Shown piece after piece: positions 55,999 through 64,000 of a DNA stretch of 64,000 nt (its first letter is position 1; every line of letters begins with the position of its first letter). The DNA lies in contig NZ_JACHHZ010000001.1 in NCBI RefSeq assembly GCF_014202975.1, forward strand, positions 434,001 through 498,000. Reading direction: 5' to 3'. The notes beneath the pieces were generated by a model. That model was not told the origin of the DNA. It ran no database searches and saw nothing but the letters and a program-made list of their open reading frames with translations. The translations under genes and the position numbers were made by a program. This DNA comes from Povalibacter uvarum (GTDB lineage: Bacteria; Pseudomonadota; Gammaproteobacteria; Steroidobacterales; Steroidobacteraceae).

Positions 55999-58965
55999 AT
56001 GAGAAGACATTTGCCGCGCCTGCTGCTGACGGGCGCACTGCTATCCCCTGCGATCTCGTACGCGCTGGGCCTGGGTGAGATTCGTCTCAATTCCGCGTTG
56101 AACCAGCCTTTCGACGCGGATATCGAAGTCATTGCGCCGACGCGCGAGGAACTTGCCGAACTCCGGGTCACGCTGGCCAGCAACGAGCTCTTCTCACGCT
56201 ACGGCATCGATCGCCCGGCCTATCTGTCCAGCTTCGAATTCGCCGTCAGCCGCACGCGCGACGGCAATGTGACCATCAAAGTCACATCCAACCGTTCAGT
56301 CACCGAACCGTTCGTCACGCTGCTCGTCGAGGCCAACTGGGGCCGCGGCAGGTTGCTGCGTGAGTACACGGTCCTGCTCGATCCGCCGGTCTTCACTCCG
56401 TCCCAGCCCGAAGCGAACAAGCCGGTTACGGCACCGCAGGCGGGAGCGCAGCCGGAAGGACGTATCGAAAGAACCCCGGCGCCTGAGCAGACCCGTCCGG
56501 TCCCGCCGCCCGAGGCCGTCAGTGAGGAGCCGACGCCGGCAGCGACACCGTCCGCCGCGCCTGAGTCGATTTCGGGGACTTATGAAGTCCAGCGCAACGA
56601 TACGTTGTCGCAGATCGCTCGCCGCGTGAATCCGGGCGCCTCGGGAGGTGCCCAGAACCAGACGATGATCGCGTTGTTCCGGGCCAACCCGGAGGCGTTC
56701 GCGGGCAACATCAACCGGCTCAAGGCCGGCAGTGTCCTGCGCGTTCCGGATCTCGCCGAGATCGACACGATTTCCCGCTCCGAGGCCTCGGCCGAAGTGG
56801 CTCAGCAGCAGCAGGCCTGGAGCAGCGCATTCCGTGCGGAAGGTGAGGACGAAAGCTCGCGCCTGCGTCTGGTGACGCCGGAAGAGACGCCTCCAGCGAC
56901 CGTGGCGCCGACGACTCCGTCCGCAGCCACCCAGCCGGCTGCGGCAGCTGCGCCGGGCGCTACGGGAACGACTCCCGCAACGGCACCGGACAAGCGCCTT
57001 GAAGTTACGAGCCCAGGCCTCGCGGGCGTACAGCAGGGCGCGACTGAAACGCCGCCTGCAGCCCAGCCAGAGACACCGGTCGAGCAGGCAACGCCTCCGG
57101 CTGCAACCGAGACGCCGCCCGCTGCAACGGAAACGCCCGCCGCCGAGCCCGAGAAGCAAGCCCGTCCGGTGCGTCCGCGTCCGCAGCCCGTCGAGGAGCC
57201 CGCACCGTCGCTGATGAGCCGCATCGGCGAGTTCTGGTGGGCCTTCGTGGTCGCCGGCGTTCTGCTGGTGCTGTCAGTCATCATGGTCTTCCTCAAGCGT
57301 CGTCGCGAAGCGGCCGGCAGCCCGGACCTGGAGGCGTTCTCGCCGTCCATGTTCGAGCCGCGTGAAGAGCGGGCGTCCGCGGCTTCGCTGTCCACGGCAT
57401 CACGCGAACGCGCTGACGTGTTCAGCGTCGACGATGACGACTTCGCAGAAGAGCCTGTAACGAACTTCCGTGATGCGGATGTCACGCCGCCTGTTACAGC
57501 AGTGCGCAACGACGCGCCGGTGACGCGTCCGTCGGCCGCGGTCACCGCACCGAAGCCGATCGATGACACGCTGAGCAGCGAGACCTCCGTCCGTCTCGAT
57601 CAGCAGGACGCGCTGGCGGAAGCCGATTTCCACATGGCCTACGGTCTGTACGACCAGGCCGCGGATCTCGTGAAGATCGCCATCGATCGCGAGCCTGAGC
57701 GCCGCGACCTGAAGCTCAAGCTGCTCGAAATCTATTTCGTGTGGGGCAACCGCGACCTGTTCCTCGATACGGCGCGCGATCTCTACAACACCCGCGATCA
57801 GGAAGCAGCGGGCGAGTGGGACAAGGTGCTGATCATGGGCCGCCAGATCGCGCCGGAAGACGCGATGTTCAAGGGCGACGCCGGTTCGGCCCGTCTCGAC
57901 CTGGTGGACGTCAACCTCGAAGGCGGCGAGAACCGCGTCGACGTGGATCTGTTCGCCGAGCCGTCCTCGGACGACGCCGGTGGCCTCGATCTCGAGTTCA
58001 CAAGCGGCGAGCGCAAAGCGCCGGTCGGATCCGGTGGCAGCTCCGATCTCGATTTCCTGCTCGATGAGCCGAAATTGGAATCGGACGACGAGCCGACGCG
58101 CGAAATGGATCCGCTCGCCCGGACCCAGGAAACACCGACGATCGAATCGCCGATGCTGGATCGCTCGTCGCAGACCGTGCGCGAGAAGATCGAGAGCCAG
58201 GGTTTCGGCAAGTCCGCGGAGCAGACGGCTGAGCTGTCGCTCGACGATCTCGGCCTGGATGTGGATTCACTCGAGACGACGGGAGCCCTCGAACACACGG
58301 CTTCGCTCGAGAAGGAACCGCCCGAGGAGACCGTGGCCGCATCGCGCGTGTTGCGCGACGACGAGATGACCCAGCTCGCGCCGTCGCTCGCCAGCCTTGA
58401 TCGCGCGACGCTGAGCAGTCTCGATCGCACGATGGAAGCACCGCGTCCGGAGAAGTTCGATATCGAAAGCACGGGTACGATCTACATCGATCAGGTCGAT
58501 CTGTCGGGCAACGACACGGTCGAACAGCCGCGGATCGATATCGATTCGACCGCTTCGATGAGCAAACCCCGTGAAGTCGATCTCGATGTCGATCTCGGCG
58601 GCTTCGATGAAACTCCGCAGCGCGGCGGCGATACGTTGCGCCAGCCGCGTGCCGATTCGGACCGGTTCTCGGATGACGTGTTCGCGGACCGCACGAGCGA
58701 GTTCCCGAAGATCGATCTCGACGTGGGTGAAGCGCTCGGTGCCGATGACCATGCGCCGACCAACAAGCAGGTCGTGACCGAGATGGAGCTGTCCGAGCTC
58801 GAACCCGTCACGATGAGCGAAGTGGGCACGAAGCTCGACCTCGCGCGCGCCTACATGGATATGGGCGATCCGGACGGTGCACGCAGCATCCTGGAAGAAG
58901 TGCTGCAAGAAGGCACCTCGAACCAGAAGCAGGAAGCGCAGCGGCTGCTCGATTCAATCCGATGA
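55999..58965 (+). CDS. fimV: FimV-family peptidoglycan-binding polar hub protein
   Basis: 988 residues, with roles in type IV pilus assembly and polar localisation. The signal peptide (MRRHLPRLLLTG...YALGLGEI) is followed by the FimV N-terminal domain (IRLNSALNQPFDADIEV), a LysM motif at about 194-255 (TYEVQRNDTLSQIARRV), a Pro/Ala/Thr-rich linker, one transmembrane helix at about 415-435, and a long acidic cytoplasmic region. The end (about 950-985) is the conserved FimV C-terminal repeat TKLDLARAYMDMGDPDGARS. I use the ATG at 55999 because GGGAG precedes it. Confidence 0.93.
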   Translation: MRRHLPRLLLTGALLSPAISYALGLGEIRLNSALNQPFDADIEVIAPTREELAELRVTLASNELFSRYGIDRPAYLSSFEFAVSRTRDGNVTIKVTSNRSVTEPFVTLLVEANWGRGRLLREYTVLLDPPVFTPSQPEANKPVTAPQAGAQPEGRIERTPAPEQTRPVPPPEAVSEEPTPAATPSAAPESISGTYEVQRNDTLSQIARRVNPGASGGAQNQTMIALFRANPEAFAGNINRLKAGSVLRVPDLAEIDTISRSEASAEVAQQQQAWSSAFRAEGEDESSRLRLVTPEETPPATVAPTTPSAATQPAAAAAPGATGTTPATAPDKRLEVTSPGLAGVQQGATETPPAAQPETPVEQATPPAATETPPAATETPAAEPEKQARPVRPRPQPVEEPAPSLMSRIGEFWWAFVVAGVLLVLSVIMVFLKRRREAAGSPDLEAFSPSMFEPREERASAASLSTASRERADVFSVDDDDFAEEPVTNFRDADVTPPVTAVRNDAPVTRPSAAVTAPKPIDDTLSSETSVRLDQQDALAEADFHMAYGLYDQAADLVKIAIDREPERRDLKLKLLEIYFVWGNRDLFLDTARDLYNTRDQEAAGEWDKVLIMGRQIAPEDAMFKGDAGSARLDLVDVNLEGGENRVDVDLFAEPSSDDAGGLDLEFTSGERKAPVGSGGSSDLDFLLDEPKLESDDEPTREMDPLARTQETPTIESPMLDRSSQTVREKIESQGFGKSAEQTAELSLDDLGLDVDSLETTGALEHTASLEKEPPEETVAASRVLRDDEMTQLAPSLASLDRATLSSLDRTMEAPRPEKFDIESTGTIYIDQVDLSGNDTVEQPRIDIDSTASMSKPREVDLDVDLGGFDETPQRGGDTLRQPRADSDRFSDDVFADRTSEFPKIDLDVGEALGADDHAPTNKQVVTEMELSELEPVTMSEVGTKLDLARAYMDMGDPDGARSILEEVLQEGTSNQKQEAQRLLDSIR

Positions 58966-58972
58966 TGCGGAA

Positions 58973-59117
58973 GTAGATAGCGGATAGCGGATGGCGGATA
59001 GTCAGAGGCGCAGTGGCTGCGAGTAAGCGGCTTCACTGCGCCGTCGCTGCTATTCCTCGGTCCGTTGGATCGGTCTTGCTCCGAAACCCCATCCGCCATC
59101 CGCTATCCGCCATCCCC
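58973..59117. repeat. inverted heptamer repeats between fimV and truA
   Basis: The left arm (58973-59007) is GTAGATA, GCGGATA, GCGGATG, GCGGATA and the closer GTCAGAG. The right arm (59090-59117) is CATCCGC, CATCCGC, TATCCGC, CATCCCC. Inside, GGCGCAGTG and CACTGCGCC (59006-59042) pair as a second hairpin. The arms flank the whole 160-base spacer. Confidence 0.94.
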
Positions 59118-59125
59118 TTCCTCTG

Positions 59126-59932
59126 ATGCGCATCGCTCTGGGTATCGAATACGACGGCAGTGCGTTCGCCGGCTGGCAGGCGCAGCACGATGCTCGTGGC
59201 GTCCAGGCGGCCGTCGAAGCCGCGGTTGCGTTTGTCGCCGATCATCCCGTCGAAGTGACTGCGGCCGGTCGAACAGATGCGGGCGTTCATGCCGCCATCC
59301 AGGTGATTCACTTCGATACCGAGGTGACGCGTACGCCTCGCAGCTGGGTGCTTGGGGCGAATGCGAATCTGCCGAAGCAGGTGACCGTCCTGTGGGCGAA
59401 GGAAGTGCCCGACAGCTTTCACGCACGTTACGGCGCGATGGCGCGCAGCTATCGCTATTTCATTCTCAACCGCGCAGTGCGTCCGGCGCTCGGCGCGAAC
59501 AACATCACCTGGGTTCGCGAGCCGCTCGATCACGAGCGCATGCACCTCGCTGCCCAGCAGCTGGTCGGTGAACACGACTTCTCCTCGTTTCGCGCCGCCG
59601 AGTGCCAGTCGCGCAGTCCAGTGCGGCGCCTCGCCCGCATCTCGGTGCGTCGCCGCGGCGAGCTGATCGCCATCGAAGTCACGGCCAATGCCTTCCTGCA
59701 TCACATGGTTCGCAACATCGCCGGTACGCTGATCGCGGTGGGTTGCGGGGATAGACCGGTGGAGTGGGTGGGCGAGGTGCTGGCGGCCCGCGACCGCAAG
59801 GTGGGGGGCATCACGGCGCCGCCGAACGGGCTTTACCTGGCGGGAATCCATTACGATCCGGCACTTGGCCTCCCCAGTGAGGCCGGCGAGATCTTCGGCC
59901 TGGCTTGCCCGGTTCGCCCGGACCAAGTATAG
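59126..59932 (+). CDS. truA: tRNA pseudouridine synthase A
   Basis: Makes pseudouridine at positions 38-40 of tRNAs. 268 residues; the catalytic aspartate is D51 in [10 protein letters not shown], and [10 protein letters not shown] and [17 protein letters not shown] are conserved. The canonical neighbour trpF is absent between truA and accD. Confidence 0.97.
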   Translation: MRIALGIEYDGSAFAGWQAQHDARGVQAAVEAAVAFVADHPVEVTAAGRTDAGVHAAIQVIHFDTEVTRTPRSWVLGANANLPKQVTVLWAKEVPDSFHARYGAMARSYRYFILNRAVRPALGANNITWVREPLDHERMHLAAQQLVGEHDFSSFRAAECQSRSPVRRLARISVRRRGELIAIEVTANAFLHHMVRNIAGTLIAVGCGDRPVEWVGEVLAARDRKVGGITAPPNGLYLAGIHYDPALGLPSEAGEIFGLACPVRPDQV

Positions 59933-59972
59933 ATGCCGCCTCCTGCGAGACCGCTCACGGAACACGCTCTCA

Positions 59973-60845
59973 ATGACCTGGTTCGAAAAGATCATGCCTT
60001 CGCGGATCAAGACGGAACGCCGGACGCGTTCGGTCCCCGAAGGCCTGTGGATGAAATGCGCGGCCTGCGATGCCGTGCTGTACCGCGCCGAGCTCGAGCG
60101 CAATCTCCACGTGTGCCCGAAGTGCTCGCATCACATGCGCATCGGCGGGCGCGAACGGCTCGAGCGCTTCCTCGATCCTGAGTCGTTCACCGAGCTGGCC
60201 GAAAACGTCGAGCCGGAGGATCCGCTCAAGTTTCGCGACAGCAAGAAATATCGCGACCGTCTGCAGACGGCGCAGAAGACCACCGAAGAGAGCGACGCCC
60301 TGATCGTCATGGCCGGGACGCTGCACAGCCTGCCGGTTGTCGCGGCTGCATTCGAATTCCAGTTCATGGGCGGCTCGATGGGTTCGGTCGTCGGTGAGCG
60401 ATTCGTCCGCGCGGTCGAGCATGGCATCGAGCATCGCAAGCCGGTGATCTGCTTCTCGGCGAGCGGCGGCGCGCGAATGCAGGAAGCATTGTTGTCTCTG
60501 CTGCAGATGGCGAAGACGAGCTCCGCGCTGGCGCGACTCGCTCGTGAGCGCATTCCGTACGTTTCGGTGCTGACCGATCCCACGACCGGTGGCGTGTCGG
60601 CGAGTCTCGCGATGCTCGGCGATGTGAATATCGGCGAGCCCAAGGCGCTCATCGGCTTCGCGGGAGCGCGCGTCATTCAGCAGACCGTGCGTGAAACGCT
60701 GCCCGAAGGGTTCCAACGCAGCGAGTTCCTGCTCGAGCACGGCGCTCTCGACATGATCGTGGACCGGCGCGATATGCGTGATCGCATCGCCGGCTTGATC
60801 ACCATGTTCATGAATCAGCCGTCGCCGGCGCCGCCGCAGTCATAA
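59973..60845 (+). CDS. accD: acetyl-CoA carboxylase carboxyltransferase subunit beta
   Basis: Beta subunit of the carboxyltransferase of fatty-acid synthesis. 290 residues from [17 protein letters not shown]. The N-terminal zinc ribbon is CAAC (C29, C32) with CPKC; the crotonase-like core has [18 protein letters not shown] and [16 protein letters not shown]. Lies 40 bases after truA. Confidence 0.97.
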   Translation: MTWFEKIMPSRIKTERRTRSVPEGLWMKCAACDAVLYRAELERNLHVCPKCSHHMRIGGRERLERFLDPESFTELAENVEPEDPLKFRDSKKYRDRLQTAQKTTEESDALIVMAGTLHSLPVVAAAFEFQFMGGSMGSVVGERFVRAVEHGIEHRKPVICFSASGGARMQEALLSLLQMAKTSSALARLARERIPYVSVLTDPTTGGVSASLAMLGDVNIGEPKALIGFAGARVIQQTVRETLPEGFQRSEFLLEHGALDMIVDRRDMRDRIAGLITMFMNQPSPAPPQS

Positions 60846-60877
60846 GCACGCACACTTCCGCCGCCGGGCGGGCCGCC

Positions 60878-62164
60878 ATGTCCTTCTCCACGTTGCCCGA
60901 ATGGCTCGCGTGGCAGCAAACGCTGCATCCGAGCACGATCGATCTGGGGCTCGATCGCATCCGCCGCACGCTCGTGCGGCTGGGCTGGCGGCAACCGTCC
61001 TGTCCCGTCATCACCGTTGCCGGAACGAACGGCAAAGGATCCAGCGTCGCACTGCTCAACAGCATCCTGCGCGAGGCCGGGTATCGCGTCGGGACGTTCA
61101 CTTCGCCGCACCTTCTTCGCTACAACGAGCGAATCGTGATCGCCGACCGTGAAGTGTCGGATGCGTCGCTGATGGCAGCCTTCGAGCGGATCGACGCCGC
61201 ACGGGGCGAGGACACGCTCACCTTCTTCGAATTCAACGCCATCGCCGCGTTCCTGATCTTCGAGACCGCCGGCCTCGATGCCATCGTCCTCGAGACCGGC
61301 ATGGGCGGACGCCTGGATGCCGTCAACGTCGTCGACAGCGACGTTGCGATCGTCACATCGATCGCACTCGATCATTGCGAATGGCTCGGCAGCGACGTCG
61401 AACAGATCGGCCGCGAGAAGGCGGGAATCTTCAGGGCAGGGCGGCCTGCGATCTTTGGTTCGTTGTCGATGCCTGCGTCCGTTCAAGGCACCGCCGATGC
61501 CATCGGCGCTCAACTGCGGCGGTTGGGGCAGCACTTCCGCTATCAGCGCGATGGCGATCGATGGACGTGGCAAGGCAGCCGGACCTCGTTCCAGGAGCTG
61601 CCGTCGCCTGCGCTGGTCGGCGATATTCAGTTCGACAACGCCGCTGGTGTGCTGGCGGCATTGGAAACGCTGTCGGATCGGCTGCCAGTGGAGCGCTCGG
61701 CGATCGAGCGGGGACTCCAGAAGGTGCGGATCGCGGGTCGCTTCCAGCGCATTCGCGGCCGCAACGAATGGATCCTGGATGTCGCGCACAACCCGGCTGC
61801 TGCCCAGACGCTGGCATCGCAACTCGCCGCGCGCTCCAGGACCGGTCGCACGATCGCGATCTGCGGCATTCTCGGCGACAAGGATGCGGAAGGCATCGCG
61901 CAGGCGTTGCGGTCGAGTTTCGATGAGTGGATCGCCGCCGGGCTGAGCGGCGATCGAACGATTTCTCCGGAGCGCCTGGCCGAGCGGCTGCGGGCAGGTG
62001 GCGCCAGCGTCTCGATGATGGCCCCGGATGTCGCCACCGCGTGCGTGAAGGCGGCTCATCTTGCCTCGCCGGTCGACACGGTCGTGATCTTCGGTTCCTT
62101 CCTCACCGTTGCAGCCGGAATGGAGTGGCTGCAGCAGCAAGGCTGGACGAGCGAGCGTTCATAA
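60878..62164 (+). CDS. folC: bifunctional folylpolyglutamate/dihydrofolate synthase
   Basis: Adds glutamates to folate and makes dihydrofolate from dihydropteroate. 428 residues. The P-loop is VAGTNGKGSSVALL; FTSPHLLRYNERI and ETGMGGRLDAVN are the family motifs and VAHNPAAAQTL lies in the C-terminal domain. A member of the accD-folC-SPOR-cvpA-purF order. Confidence 0.96.
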   Translation: MSFSTLPEWLAWQQTLHPSTIDLGLDRIRRTLVRLGWRQPSCPVITVAGTNGKGSSVALLNSILREAGYRVGTFTSPHLLRYNERIVIADREVSDASLMAAFERIDAARGEDTLTFFEFNAIAAFLIFETAGLDAIVLETGMGGRLDAVNVVDSDVAIVTSIALDHCEWLGSDVEQIGREKAGIFRAGRPAIFGSLSMPASVQGTADAIGAQLRRLGQHFRYQRDGDRWTWQGSRTSFQELPSPALVGDIQFDNAAGVLAALETLSDRLPVERSAIERGLQKVRIAGRFQRIRGRNEWILDVAHNPAAAQTLASQLAARSRTGRTIAICGILGDKDAEGIAQALRSSFDEWIAAGLSGDRTISPERLAERLRAGGASVSMMAPDVATACVKAAHLASPVDTVVIFGSFLTVAAGMEWLQQQGWTSERS

Positions 62165-62206
62165 CAGCGAGGCATCGCTTGCAGCGGATGTTTATACTTC
62201 GCGCCC

Positions 62207-62911
62207 GTGGAACGTCACGTAAAAGAACGGCTCGTAGGCGCGGCAGTGCTCGTCGCAGCTGCCGTCATCCTGATCCCCGAGATGCTTTCCGGCCCTGATC
62301 GCAGACCGGAAGAGCCCGCGTCCGCGGCGGGTGAGGCACCTCTCAAGACGTACACCATCGACCTGACCAAGTCGCCGACCGCGCAGTCGGCGATCGTCGA
62401 CGAACCGGTTCCCACGGAAGCACCACCGCCGGAATCATCGCCGGTGCCCGAACCGAGTGCCCCGGGCGAGACCGCGCCTCCCACCGTGGCTCAGGCAAAC
62501 CCTGAACCCGAGAGGGCTGAAGCACCACGTCCGGTGCCCGTGCAGACCGACGCGCCTCCTTCTCAGCCCCAGCGTGCACCAGATCAGCGTGCACCAGAGC
62601 CGCAGCGTGAAACGCGTACGGAGCCTCCGCCGCCGAGGGTGGCAACCACGCCCCCGCCGCAGACGGTGGTTCCAGCCGCGGCTGGCTGGGCCGTACAGCT
62701 CGGCAGCTTTTCGAGCCGCGCAACTGCTGACGGGATGGTCAGGAAACTCCAGGCGGACGGTCACGAGGCTTTTGTGATGCCCGTCAAATCAGGCGGGGCA
62801 ACTCTCTATAGAGTGCGTATCGGTCCGATGAAAGATCGCGAATCGGCGGCGAAAGTGTTGAGCCGGGTCAAAACGACCGTGCCGGCCGCGACCGTTGTCA
62901 AGCATCCCTGA
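62207..62911 (+). CDS. dedD: SPOR-domain cell-division protein (DedD-like)
   Basis: 234 residues from a GTG start. An N-terminal transmembrane helix at about 10-28 (VGAAVLVAAAVILIPEML) is followed by a Pro/Glu/Ala-rich periplasmic linker and a SPOR domain (about 155-232) with WAVQLGSFSSRATADGMVRKL and VRIGPMKDRESAAKVL. It binds denuded septal peptidoglycan. Its place between folC and cvpA matches dedD. Confidence 0.9.
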   Translation: MERHVKERLVGAAVLVAAAVILIPEMLSGPDRRPEEPASAAGEAPLKTYTIDLTKSPTAQSAIVDEPVPTEAPPPESSPVPEPSAPGETAPPTVAQANPEPERAEAPRPVPVQTDAPPSQPQRAPDQRAPEPQRETRTEPPPPRVATTPPPQTVVPAAAGWAVQLGSFSSRATADGMVRKLQADGHEAFVMPVKSGGATLYRVRIGPMKDRESAAKVLSRVKTTVPAATVVKHP

Positions 62912-62958
62912 GGATTCATTGCCGGAATGATCGTTTTCCGCGGTGCCCGCGGATGCAA

Positions 62959-62988
62959 TTGGTCGGTCATGAATGCGGCTGGTAGAAT
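62959..62988 (+). promoter_or_regulatory. candidate promoter of cvpA-purF
   Basis: TTGGTC (62959-62964) and TAGAAT (62983-62988) are spaced by 18 bases, a fair sigma70-type match, about 109 bases before the cvpA ATG. No PurR-type operator was recognised. Confidence 0.45.
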
Positions 62989-63096
62989 TCGCGCGCTGCA
63001 ATACGGCTTCCATTTTTTCCTCTTTCACTGCGACCGACACGAGCGCGAAACGCTTCAACCGCACGGACGTAGCAAGGACTAGAGGAATCCGACTTC

Positions 63097-63630
63097 ATGA
63101 ACGGCGCTGACTACATCATCCTGGGCGTGCTTTCTGTGTCCATGCTGCTCGGCATGTATCGCGGATTCGTGCGCGAGTCCGTCGCGTTGCTCGCGTGGCT
63201 GGGCGGACTGTGGCTGGCGTGGCGCTATGCACCGCTCGTCGAACCGCTGCTCGGCGGCGCACTCGGCGAACCGCCGGTTCGCACATGGGCAGCCCGTATC
63301 CTCATCGTCGCGGCCATCGTGCTGATCGGCTGGCTCATCGCCGGCATCCTCGCCTATCTGCTGCGCCACTCCGGCCTGAGCGTCATGGTCGATCGCCTGC
63401 TGGGCATGGTCTTCGGCCTGATCCGAGGGGCGGTGGTGATTGCCGCACTGGTTCTGCTCGCGCAATTCGCGCAGCTCAACGAAGTAAAATGGTGGAAGCG
63501 GTCGGTCCTGCTTCCCTATGCCAGCGAATGTGCGTCATGGATTGAGGCGTTTGCTGAAACCGGCATGCGTATGCTTGAAGAGCGGGCGCGGCTCCCCAAT
63601 TCTGTGACGGCGGCGTCTTCGAGGGTCTGA
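63097..63630 (+). CDS. cvpA: CvpA family membrane protein
   Basis: Inner-membrane protein, 177 residues with about four hydrophobic helices, named for colicin V production and linked to envelope homeostasis. [19 protein letters not shown] and [21 protein letters not shown] are conserved. A strong GAGGA ribosome-binding site lies upstream. It precedes purF by four bases. Confidence 0.94.
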   Translation: MNGADYIILGVLSVSMLLGMYRGFVRESVALLAWLGGLWLAWRYAPLVEPLLGGALGEPPVRTWAARILIVAAIVLIGWLIAGILAYLLRHSGLSVMVDRLLGMVFGLIRGAVVIAALVLLAQFAQLNEVKWWKRSVLLPYASECASWIEAFAETGMRMLEERARLPNSVTAASSRV

Positions 63631-63634
63631 GTTC

Positions 63635-64000
63635 ATGTGCGGAATCGTCGGTATCGTCGGTCACTCGCCTGTTAATCAGCAGATCTACGACGCGCTGACG
63701 GTCTTGCAGCACCGTGGGCAGGATGCCGCCGGCATCGTGACCTGCCACGAAGGCGAGCTGTTCCTTCGCAAGCAGAACGGACTGGTGCGCGATGTGTTTC
63801 AGCATCGGCACATGCTCGCGCTCAAGGGCAATATCGGCATCGGTCACGTCCGCTATCCCACCGCGGGCTGCGACAGCGCCTCGGAAGCACAGCCGTTCTT
63901 CGTCAACTCGCCGTATGGCATCTGCCTCGGCCACAACGGCAATCTCACCAATGCTTCGGAACTCGCCGAAGTCCTGATCCGTGAAGACCGCCGGCATCTG
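63635..64000 (+). CDS. purF: amidophosphoribosyltransferase (3' part beyond window)
   Basis: First enzyme of purine synthesis; only the first 122 residues are inside the window. The start MCGIVGIVG gives the catalytic N-terminal cysteine (Cys1 after Met removal). [11 protein letters not shown] and [12 protein letters not shown] are the glutaminase motifs. The frame is open at the right edge. cvpA lies four bases upstream, and purL, a later enzyme of the same pathway, is encoded 43 kb away. Confidence 0.96.
   Translation, partial: MCGIVGIVGHSPVNQQIYDALTVLQHRGQDAAGIVTCHEGELFLRKQNGLVRDVFQHRHMLALKGNIGIGHVRYPTAGCDSASEAQPFFVNSPYGICLGHNGNLTNASELAEVLIREDRRHL

Overview
The window is one GC-rich, gene-dense chromosomal segment of a gammaproteobacterium. 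Several features point to the Xanthomonadales/Nevskiales-Steroidobacteraceae side of the class: a suf operon ending in sufS-sufU behind an Rrf2 regulator, an Mla lipid-transport operon, the glyA-nrdR-rib-nusB-thiL-pgpA and asd-fimV-truA-accD-folC-cvpA-purF gene orders, an animal-type class I aldolase, and EF-P with both lysylation enzymes. The exact genus is inferred, not shown. I see no insertion sequence, prophage, integrase or CRISPR array. No stretch longer than 300 bases lacks a gene.

Layout. 1-5747 (minus): sufR-sufB-sufC-sufD-sufS-sufU, with sufU cut by the left edge and an IscR-type palindrome upstream of sufR. 6005-10235 (plus): class I aldolase, then mlaF-E-D-C-B; mlaA and the periplasmic protease bepA follow on the minus strand. 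12868-12960: tRNA-Ser(CGA) with its terminator. 13087-20476: mltF, an orphan type VI-associated FHA gene, a DUF1820 gene and purL. 20573-24601 (minus): an unknown two-helix membrane protein, an orphan histidine ammonia-lyase and ettA. 24686-33923 (plus): a histone-deacetylase-family hydrolase, glyA, nrdR, ribD, ribBX, ribH, nusB, thiL, pgpA and a Ser/Thr kinase fused to a cyclic-nucleotide-binding domain. 34100-37216 (minus): xseB-ispA-dxs. 37419-44359 (plus): rubrerythrin, an iron-sulfur oxidoreductase and DUF3501, then parE and parC. 44464-51497: a FimX-like degenerate GGDEF/EAL protein, epmB, efp, fRMsr, epmA, psd and a SCO protein. 51582-64000 (plus): prmB, aroC, an MFS transporter, asd, fimV, truA, accD, folC, a SPOR protein, cvpA and purF (cut by the right edge).

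The genes are mostly housekeeping: Fe-S assembly, outer-membrane lipid asymmetry, purine, riboflavin, isoprenoid, chorismate and fatty-acid synthesis, topoisomerase IV, and EF-P maturation. FimV and the FimX-like protein suggest type IV pilus motility.

The most unusual signal is not a gene. At least twelve intergenic spacers carry short tandem repeats with a strict 7-base period whose unit differs from site to site (GCGGTTA/G, GCGGATA/G, GGCGGAC, GCTCGCC, GTTGACG/A, GCTACTG). Within one site the two arms are often inverted: the forward arm starts a few bases after one stop codon and the reverse arm ends a few bases before the next start codon, so the spacer could fold into one long hairpin. 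The reverse arms place CU-rich, anti-Shine-Dalgarno-like sequence next to the start codon. Two other families, REP-like hairpins with CCCCGC...GCGGGG stems and GTGGGTCCGG...CCGGACCCAC pairs, fill other spacers.
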